Below, piece after piece: positions 57,285-64,000 of a DNA stretch of 64,000 nucleotides (position 1 is the first letter of the stretch; each line of letters begins with the position of its first letter). Both the position numbers and the translations under genes were made by a program. The notes under the pieces were generated by a model that saw only the letters and a program-made list of their open reading frames with translations, had not been told where the DNA came from and did not search any database. Source of the DNA: Loxodes magnus. Lineage: Eukaryota > Ciliophora > Karyorelictea > Loxodida > Loxodidae. Location: positions 186,001 to 250,000 of the forward strand of contig CAMPDV010000445.1 of NCBI GenBank assembly GCA_946699065.1, in the 5' to 3' direction.

Positions 57285-58486
57285 AGATAGAATTTCAGTT
57301 TAAAAGAGTATGCTTGTAGATGAAAGTTAGCCTATAGAAAAGTGAAGAAGTGAAGTAAGAAAAGAAGATAGAATTTCAGTTTTAAAGAGTATGTTTTGAG
57401 AAGTAATAAGTATTTAGAAAAGTGAAGAAGTGAAGTGAGAAAAGAAGATAGAATTTCAGTTTTATTTAGTAAGCTTTGAGAAGTAATAAGTATTTAGAAA
57501 AGTGAAGAAGTGAAGTGAGAAAAGAAGATAGAATTTCAGTTTTAAAGAGTATGCTTTGAGAAGTAATAAGTATTTAGAAAAGTGAAGAAGTAAAGTAAGA
57601 AAAGAAGATAGAATTTCAGTTTTAAAGAGTATGCTTTGAGAAGTAATAAGTATTTAGAAAAGTGAAGAAGTAAAGTAAGAAAAGAAGATAGAATTTCAGT
57701 TTTAAAGAGTATGTTTTGAGAAGTAATAAGTATTTAGAAAAGTGAAGAAGTGAAGTGAGATAAGAAGATAGAATTTCAGTTTTAAAGAGTATGCTTAGAG
57801 AAGTAATAAGTATTTAGAAAAGTGAAGAAGTAAAGTAAGAAAAGAAGATAGAATTTCAGTTTTAAAGAGTATGCTTTGAGAAGTAATAAGTATTTAGAAA
57901 AGTGAAGAAGTAAAGTAAGAAAAGAAGATAGAATTTCAGTTTTAAAGAGTATGCTTTGAGAAGTAATAAGTATTTAGAAAAGTGAAGAAGTAAAGTGAGA
58001 AAAGAAGATAGAATTTCAGTTTTAATGAGTATGCTTTGAGAAGTAATAAGTATTATGAAAAGTGAAGAAGTAAAGTAAGAAAAGAAGATAGAATTTCAGT
58101 TTTAAAGAGTATGCTTTGAGAAGTAATAAGTATTTAGAAAAGTGAAGAAGTGAAGTGAGAAAAGAAGATAGAATTTCAGTTTTAAGGAGTATGCTTTGAG
58201 AAGTAATAAGTATTTTGAAAAGTGAAGAAGTAAAGTGAGAAAAGAAGATAGAATTTCAGTTTTAAAGAGTATGCTTGTAGATGAAAGTTTGCCTATAGAA
58301 AAGTGAAGAAGTGAAGTGAGAAAAGAAGATAGAATTTCAGTTTTTAAGAGTATGCTTTTAGAAGTAATAAGTATTATGAAAAGTGAAGAAGTAAAGTGAG
58401 AAAAGAAGATAGAATTTCAGTTTTAAGGAGTATGCTTTGAGAAGTAATAAGTATTTAGAAAAGTGAAGAAGTAAAGTGAGAAAAGA
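57285..58486. repeat. Right-end higher-order repeat, copy 1 (15 monomers, 1202 bp)
   Basis: The unit runs from one 'cagtttaaaag'-led B to the next. Order: B; 'gtatgttttgag'; 'tttatttagtaagcttt'; two plain units; 'gtatgttttgag' with 'gtgagataag'; 'gcttagag'; two plain; 'ttaatgag' with 'tattatg'; plain; 'aaggag' with 'tattttg'; B with 'agtttgcc'; 'tttttaag' with 'gcttttag'; 'aaggag'. The length is 15 units with two 81-base B monomers. Confidence 0.87.
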
Positions 58487-60888
58487 AGATAGAATTTCAG
58501 TTTAAAAGAGTATGCTTGTAGATGAAAGTTAGCCTATAGAAAAGTGAAGAAGTGAAGTAAGAAAAGAAGATAGAATTTCAGTTTTAAAGAGTATGTTTTG
58601 AGAAGTAATAAGTATTTAGAAAAGTGAAGAAGTGAAGTGAGAAAAGAAGATAGAATTTCAGTTTTATTTAGTAAGCTTTGAGAAGTAATAAGTATTTAGA
58701 AAAGTGAAGAAGTGAAGTGAGAAAAGAAGATAGAATTTCAGTTTTAAAGAGTATGCTTTGAGAAGTAATAAGTATTTAGAAAAGTGAAGAAGTAAAGTAA
58801 GAAAAGAAGATAGAATTTCAGTTTTAAAGAGTATGCTTTGAGAAGTAATAAGTATTTAGAAAAGTGAAGAAGTAAAGTAAGAAAAGAAGATAGAATTTCA
58901 GTTTTAAAGAGTATGCTTTGAGAAGTAATAAGTATTTAGAAAAGTGAAGAAGTAAAGTAAGAAAAGAAGATAGAATTTCAGTTTTAAAGAGTATGTTTTG
59001 AGAAGTAATAAGTATTTAGAAAAGTGAAGAAGTGAAGTGAGATAAGAAGATAGAATTTCAGTTTTAAAGAGTATGCTTAGAGAAGTAATAAGTATTTAGA
59101 AAAGTGAAGAAGTAAAGTAAGAAAAGAAGATAGAATTTCAGTTTTAAAGAGTATGCTTTGAGAAGTAATAAGTATTTAGAAAAGTGAAGAAGTAAAGTAA
59201 GAAAAGAAGATAGAATTTCAGTTTTAAAGAGTATGCTTTGAGAAGTAATAAGTATTTAGAAAAGTGAAGAAGTAAAGTGAGAAAAGAAGATAGAATTTCA
59301 GTTTAAAAGAGTATGCTTGTAGATGAAAGTTAGCCTATAGAAAAGTGAAGAAGTGAAGTGAGAAAAGAAGATAGAATTTCAGTTTTAAAGAGTATGCTTT
59401 GAGAAGTAATAAGTATTTAGAAAAGTGAAGAAGTGAAGTGAGAAAAGAAGATAGAATTTCAGTTTTAAGGAGTATGCTTTGAGAAGTAATAAGTATTTTG
59501 AAAAGTGAGAAGTAAAGTACGAAAAGAAGATAGAATTTCAGTTTTAAGAAGTATGCTTTGAGAAGTAATAAGTATTTAGAAAAGTGAAGAAGTGAAGTGA
59601 GAAAAGAAGATAGAATTTCAGTTTTAAGGAGTATGCTTTGAGAAGTAATAAGTATTTAGAAAAGTGAAGAAGTAAAGTAAGAAAAGAAGATAGAATTTCA
59701 GTTTTAAAGAGTATGCTTTGAGAAGTAATAAGTATTATGAAAAGTGAAGAAGTAAAGTGAGAAAAGAAGATAGAATTTCAGTTTTATTTAGTATGCTTAG
59801 AGAAGTAATAAGTATTTAGAAAAGTGAAGAAGTGAAGTGAGAAAAGAAGATAGAATTTCAGTTTTAAAGAGTATGCTTTGAGAAGTAATAAGTATTTAGA
59901 AAAGTGAAGAAGTAAAGTAAGAAAAGAAGATAGAATTTCAGTTTTAAAGAGTATGCTTTGAGAAGTAATAAGTATTTAGAAAAGTGAAGAAGTAAAGTAA
60001 GAAAAGAAGATAGAATTTCAGTTTTAAAGAGTATGTTTTGAGAAGTAATAAGTATTATGAAAAGTGAAGAAGTGAAGTAAGAAAAGAAGATAGAATTTCA
60101 GTTTTAAAGAGTATGCTTTGAGAAGTAATAAGTATTTAGAAAAGTGTAGAAGTAAAGTGAGAAAAGAAGATAGAATTTCAGTTTTAAAGAGTATGTTTTA
60201 AGAAGTAATAAGTATTTAGAAAAGTGAAGAAGTAAAGTGAGAAAAGAAGATAGAATTTCAGTTTAAAAGAGTATGCTTGTAGATGAAAGTTAGCCTATAG
60301 AAAAGTGAAGAAGTGAAGTAAGAAAAGAAGATAGAATTTCAGTTTTAAAGAGTATGTTTTGAGAAGTAATAAGTATTTAGAAAAGTGAAGAAGTGAAGTG
60401 AGAAAAGAAGATAGAATTTCAGTTTTATTTAGTAAGCTTTGAGAAGTAATAAGTATTTAGAAAAGTGAAGAAGTGAAGTGAGAAAAGAAGATAGAATTTC
60501 AGTTTTAAAGAGTATGCTTTGAGAAGTAATAAGTATTTAGAAAAGTGAAGAAGTAAAGTAAGAAAAGAAGATAGAATTTCAGTTTTAAAGAGTATGCTTT
60601 GAGAAGTAATAAGTATTTAGAAAAGTGAAGAAGTAAAGTAAGAAAAGAAGATAGAATTTCAGTTTTAAAGAGTATGTTTTGAGAAGTAATAAGTATTATG
60701 AAAAGTGAAGAAGTGAAGTAAGAAAAGAAGATAGAATTTCAGTTTTAAAGAGTATGCTTTGAGAAGTAATAAGTATTTAGAAAAGTGTAGAAGTAAAGTG
60801 AGAAAAGAAGATAGAATTTCAGTTTTAAAGAGTATGTTTTAAGAAGTAATAAGTATTTAGAAAAGTGAAGAAGTAAAGTGAGAAAAGA
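58487..60888. repeat. Partial and rearranged copies of the right-end higher-order unit
   Basis: Three B-to-B intervals of 801 (58487), 960 (59288, with one 79-base unit near 59500) and 641 bases (60248). They reuse pieces of the 1.2-kb unit. The first keeps the left part including 'gtgagataag' and 'gcttagag'. The other two carry a 'tgtagaagt' unit followed by 'gtatgttttaag' before the next B, as does the segment before 57285. Confidence 0.78.
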
Positions 60889-62170
60889 AGATAGAATTTC
60901 AGTTTAAAAGAGTATGCTTGTAGATGAAAGTTAGCCTATAGAAAAGTGAAGAAGTGAAGTAAGAAAAGAAGATAGAATTTCAGTTTTAAAGAGTATGTTT
61001 TGAGAAGTAATAAGTATTTAGAAAAGTGAAGAAGTGAAGTGAGAAAAGAAGATAGAATTTCAGTTTTATTTAGTAAGCTTTGAGAAGTAATAAGTATTTA
61101 GAAAAGTGAAGAAGTGAAGTGAGAAAAGAAGATAGAATTTCAGTTTTAAAGAGTATGCTTTGAGAAGTAATAAGTATTTAGAAAAGTGAAGAAGTAAAGT
61201 AAGAAAAGAAGATAGAATTTCAGTTTTAAAGAGTATGCTTTGAGAAGTAATAAGTATTTAGAAAAGTGAAGAAGTAAAGTAAGAAAAGAAGATAGAATTT
61301 CAGTTTTAAAGAGTATGCTTTGAGAAGTAATAAGTATTTAGAAAAGTGAAGAAGTAAAGTAAGAAAAGAAGATAGAATTTCAGTTTTAAAGAGTATGTTT
61401 TGAGAAGTAATAAGTATTTAGAAAAGTGAAGAAGTGAAGTGAGATAAGAAGATAGAATTTCAGTTTTAAAGAGTATGCTTAGAGAAGTAATAAGTATTTA
61501 GAAAAGTGAAGAAGTAAAGTAAGAAAAGAAGATAGAATTTCAGTTTTAAAGAGTATGCTTTGAGAAGTAATAAGTATTTAGAAAAGTGAAGAAGTAAAGT
61601 AAGAAAAGAAGATAGAATTTCAGTTTTAAAGAGTATGCTTTGAGAAGTAATAAGTATTTAGAAAAGTGAAGAAGTAAAGTGAGAAAAGAAGATAGAATTT
61701 CAGTTTTAATGAGTATGCTTTGAGAAGTAATAAGTATTATGAAAAGTGAAGAAGTAAAGTAAGAAAAGAAGATAGAATTTCAGTTTTAAAGAGTATGCTT
61801 TGAGAAGTAATAAGTATTTAGAAAAGTGAAGAAGTGAAGTGAGAAAAGAAGATAGAATTTCAGTTTTAAGGAGTATGCTTTGAGAAGTAATAAGTATTTT
61901 GAAAAGTGAAGAAGTAAAGTGAGAAAAGAAGATAGAATTTCAGTTTTAAAGAGTATGCTTGTAGATGAAAGTTTGCCTATAGAAAAGTGAAGAAGTGAAG
62001 TGAGAAAAGAAGATAGAATTTCAGTTTTTAAGAGTATGCTTTTAGAAGTAATAAGTATTATGAAAAGTGAAGAAGTAAAGTGAGAAAAGAAGATAGAATT
62101 TCAGTTTTAAGGAGTATGCTTTGAGAAGTAATAAGTATTTAGAAAAGTGAAGAAGTAAAGTGAGAAAAGA
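60889..62170. repeat. Right-end higher-order repeat, copy 2 (16 monomers, 1282 bp)
   Basis: Same order as 57285-58486 with one extra plain unit. It contains an internal 'agtttgcc' B at core 61961 and aagctt at 61075. Confidence 0.87.
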
Positions 62171-63452
62171 AGATAGAATTTCAGTTTAAAAGAGTATGCT
62201 TGTAGATGAAAGTTAGCCTATAGAAAAGTGAAGAAGTGAAGTAAGAAAAGAAGATAGAATTTCAGTTTTAAAGAGTATGTTTTGAGAAGTAATAAGTATT
62301 TAGAAAAGTGAAGAAGTGAAGTGAGAAAAGAAGATAGAATTTCAGTTTTATTTAGTAAGCTTTGAGAAGTAATAAGTATTTAGAAAAGTGAAGAAGTAAA
62401 GTGAGAAAAGAAGATAGAATTTCAGTTTTAAAGAGTATGCTTTGAGAAGTAATAAGTATTTAGAAAAGTGAAGAAGTAAAGTAAGAAAAGAAGATAGAAT
62501 TTCAGTTTTAAAGAGTATGCTTTGAGAAGTAATAAGTATTTAGAAAAGTGAAGAAGTAAAGTAAGAAAAGAAGATAGAATTTCAGTTTTAAAGAGTATGC
62601 TTTGAGAAGTAATAAGTATTTAGAAAAGTGTAGAAGTAAAGTGAGAAAAGAAGATAGAATTTCAGTTTTAAAGAGTATGTTTTAAGAAGTAATAAGTATT
62701 TAGAAAAGTGAAGAAGTAAAGTAAGAAAAGAAGATAGAATTTCAGTTTTAAAGAGTATGCTTAGAGAAGTAATAAGTATTTAGAAAAGTGAAGAAGTAAA
62801 GTAAGAAAAGAAGATAGAATTTCAGTTTTAAAGAGTATGCTTTGAGAAGTAATAAGTATTTAGAAAAGTGAAGAAGTAAAGTAAGAAAAGAAGATAGAAT
62901 TTCAGTTTTAAAGAGTATGCTTTGAGAAGTAATAAGTATTTAGAAAAGTGAAGAAGTAAAGTGAGAAAAGAAGATAGAATTTCAGTTTTAATGAGTATGC
63001 TTTGAGAAGTAATAAGTATTATGAAAAGTGAAGAAGTAAAGTAAGAAAAGAAGATAGAATTTCAGTTTTAAAGAGTATGCTTTGAGAAGTAATAAGTATT
63101 TAGAAAAGTGAAGAAGTGAAGTGAGAAAAGAAGATAGAATTTCAGTTTTAAGGAGTATGCTTTGAGAAGTAATAAGTATTTTGAAAAGTGAAGAAGTAAA
63201 GTGAGAAAAGAAGATAGAATTTCAGTTTTAAAGAGTATGCTTGTAGATGAAAGTTTGCCTATAGAAAAGTGAAGAAGTGAAGTGAGAAAAGAAGATAGAA
63301 TTTCAGTTTTTAAGAGTATGCTTTTAGAAGTAATAAGTATTATGAAAAGTGAAGAAGTAAAGTGAGAAAAGAAGATAGAATTTCAGTTTTAAGGAGTATG
63401 CTTTGAGAAGTAATAAGTATTTAGAAAAGTGAAGAAGTAAAGTGAGAAAAGA
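62171..63452. repeat. Right-end higher-order repeat, copy 3 (1282 bp), in tandem
   Basis: It directly follows copy 2 and has the same length. Most of the unit matches, but in the middle the 'gtgagataag' unit is replaced by a 'tgtagaagt' unit and a 'gtatgttttaag' unit (near 62621-62700), as in the segments ending at 57285, 60248 and 60889. This is a same-length patch. Confidence 0.85.
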
Positions 63453-64000
63453 AGATAGAATTTCAGTTTAAAAGAGTATGCTTGTAGATGAAAGTTAGCC
63501 TATAGAAAAGTGAAGAAGTGAAGTAAGAAAAGAAGATAGAATTTCAGTTTTAAAGAGTATGCTTTGAGAAGTAATAAGTATTTAGAAAAGTGAAGAAGTA
63601 AAGTAAGAAAAGAAGATAGAATTTCAGTTTTAAAGAGTATGTTTTGAGAAGTAATAAGTATTTAGAAAAGTGAAGAAGTGAAGTGAGATAAGAAGATAGA
63701 ATTTCAGTTTTAAAGAGTATGCTTAGAGAAGTAATAAGTATTTAGAAAAGTGAAGAAGTAAAGTAAGAAAAGAAGATAGAATTTCAGTTTTAAAGAGTAT
63801 GCTTTGAGAAGTAATAAGTATTTAGAAAAGTGAAGAAGTAAAGTAAGAAAAGAAGATAGAATTTCAGTTTTAAAGAGTATGCTTTGAGAAGTAATAAGTA
63901 TTTAGAAAAGTGAAGAAGTAAAGTAAGAAAAGAAGATAGAATTTCAGTTTTAAAGAGTATGCTTTGAGAAGTAATAAGTATTATGAAAAGTGAAGAAGTA
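63453..64000. repeat. Truncated start of a further right-end unit
   Basis: It begins with the 'cagtttaaaag'-led B (core 63484), followed by a plain unit, 'gtatgttttgag' with 'gtgagataag', 'gcttagag', plain units and a 'tattatg' unit, and is cut by the window edge. The 'tttatttagtaagctt' unit expected near its start is missing. Confidence 0.8.

Larger units (their letters stand above)
5281..63533. repeat. Census of 71 B-type monomers
   Basis: Position of the 'gtagatg' core in each copy (monomer starts 31 bases earlier): 5312, 5958, 6279, 6840, 7079, 7881, 8922, 9163, 10281, 10682, 11083, 12683, 12844, 13325, 13646, 16447, 16848, 17249, 18289, 18852, 19013, 19494, 19815, 20456, 20937, 21258, 21659, 21980, 22381, 22702, 25345, 25746, 27269, 30871, 32712, 33913, 34875, 36717, 37597, 37918, 38079, 38560, 38721, 40561, 41442, 41923, 42404, 43285, 43606, 43849, 44250, 45132, 45692, 47212, 48493, 49154, 49635, 50914, 53954, 54835, 55556, 57316, 58277, 58518, 59319, 60279, 60920, 61961, 62202, 63243, 63484. 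Two alleles exist after 'agcc': 'tatag' and 'tatgg'. All copies from 53954 rightward have 'tatag'. Oddities: 7881 reads 'gatgaagttaagcc'; 20456 reads 'cctttgg'; 58277, 61961 and 63243 read 'agtttgcc'. The longest B-free gaps within the block are about 27.3-30.9, 50.9-53.9 and 22.7-25.3 kb. Confidence 0.9.
1..64000. repeat. 80-bp tandem satellite array filling the window
   Basis: The entire window is head-to-tail copies of an 80-base unit, about 800 of them, without a single orientation flip or unrelated insertion. Taking the unit to begin at 'agatagaa', landmarks are 'ttcagtttt' near position 10, 'gtatgcttt' near 24, 'gagaagtaataag' at 33-45, 'agaaaagtgaagaagt' at 51-66 and 'aagaaaaga' at 72-80. 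By hand count the consensus has about 38 A, 22 T, 18 G and 2 C, so the plus strand is roughly 70% purine. Most monomers are exactly 80 bases; exceptions are the 81-base B type, recurrent 79- and 82-base forms and a few unique sizes. Known biology: arrays like this are non-coding heterochromatin in eukaryotes. Both ends are cut by the window. I see no genes, RNA genes, mobile elements or CRISPR in any part. Which chromosome region or organism this is cannot be read from the sequence. Confidence 0.98.
5281..64000. repeat. Subfamily II block: A monomers with interspersed B monomers
   Basis: From 5281 to the right edge the dominant monomer carries 'agatagaatttcag', 'tttaaagagtatgcttt' or 'tttaaggagtatgcttt', and ends in 'gaagtaaagtaag', 'gaagtaaagtgag', 'gaagtgaagtaag' or 'gaagtgaagtgag'. 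Further alleles used as markers are 'aagcatt' for 'aagtatt', 'tattatgaaaag' for 'tatttagaaaag', 'gctatgag', 'gcttttag', 'gcttagag', 'gtatgttttgag', 'ttaattagtatg' with 'agatgg', 'gtgcgaaaa', 'gtacgaaaa' and 'gtgagataag'. Strings of these markers identify higher-order repeat copies. B monomers (81 bases) recur throughout. Indels occur here, unlike in 1-5280. Confidence 0.92.

Noticed and set aside
1..64000. Telomeric repeat or CENP-B box
   Set aside because: No tandem ttaggg-type, tttaggg-type or ttagg-type runs were seen on either strand, and the GC-rich CENP-B box motif cannot occur in this C-poor unit.
1..64000. Bacterial or phage origin, promoters, terminators or tRNA genes
   Set aside because: AT-rich promoter-like strings (tataat-like) recur by composition in every unit and have no gene to drive. 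I saw no GC-rich stem-loop with a T-run and no cloverleaf.

Overview
The whole 64,000-base window is one uninterrupted tandem satellite DNA array. Its unit is about 80 bases, so roughly 800 monomers are present, all in the same orientation. The array runs off both ends of the window. I see no protein gene, tRNA, rRNA, transposon, CRISPR array, microsatellite block, telomere repeat or unique sequence. The consensus monomer is AT-rich (20 of 80 positions are G or C by hand count). It is also strongly strand-asymmetric (about 38 A, 22 T, 18 G, 2 C). A homogeneous array of this size with nested higher-order repeats is typical of eukaryotic nuclear heterochromatin: pericentromere, centromere, subtelomere or knob. 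I do not recognise the monomer and cannot name the lineage.

Layout. (1) Bases 1-5280: 66 monomers, every one exactly 80 bases, drawn from a diverse subfamily ('tcagtttcaaagag', 'gtagtatg', 'ataaaagtg', 'taacgtaag' variants). (2) At 5281 the array changes: the first 81-base 'B' monomer appears, in which the middle of the unit is replaced by a different segment (core gtagatgaaagttagcc). From there to the right edge I count 71 B monomers, on average one per about 0.83 kb, set among more uniform 'A' monomers. (3) About 5.3-28.8 kb: B monomers are dense, an 'aagcat' variant is common, and a roughly 4.5-kb block (9450-13935) is repeated at 15616-20104. (4) About 28-53 kb: many nested higher-order repeats of 399 to 2163 bases, including perfect tandem copies. 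(5) About 53.9-64 kb: all B monomers carry the 'cctatag' form, and a 15-16-monomer higher-order unit bounded by B monomers occurs three times, the last two directly in tandem.

Mechanism (inference). The features fit unequal exchange and gene conversion acting at several scales: single monomers (three identical units at 1601-1840), 5-10-monomer blocks (480, 640 and 800 bases), 1.2-2.2-kb blocks and a 6.17-kb shift. Some copies have same-length patches of 2 or 5 monomers swapped in, as gene conversion would leave. Open reading frames on the minus strand (61-90 codons) are by-products of the repeat, not genes. Positions and counts were read by eye; copy identities are as read, not computed.
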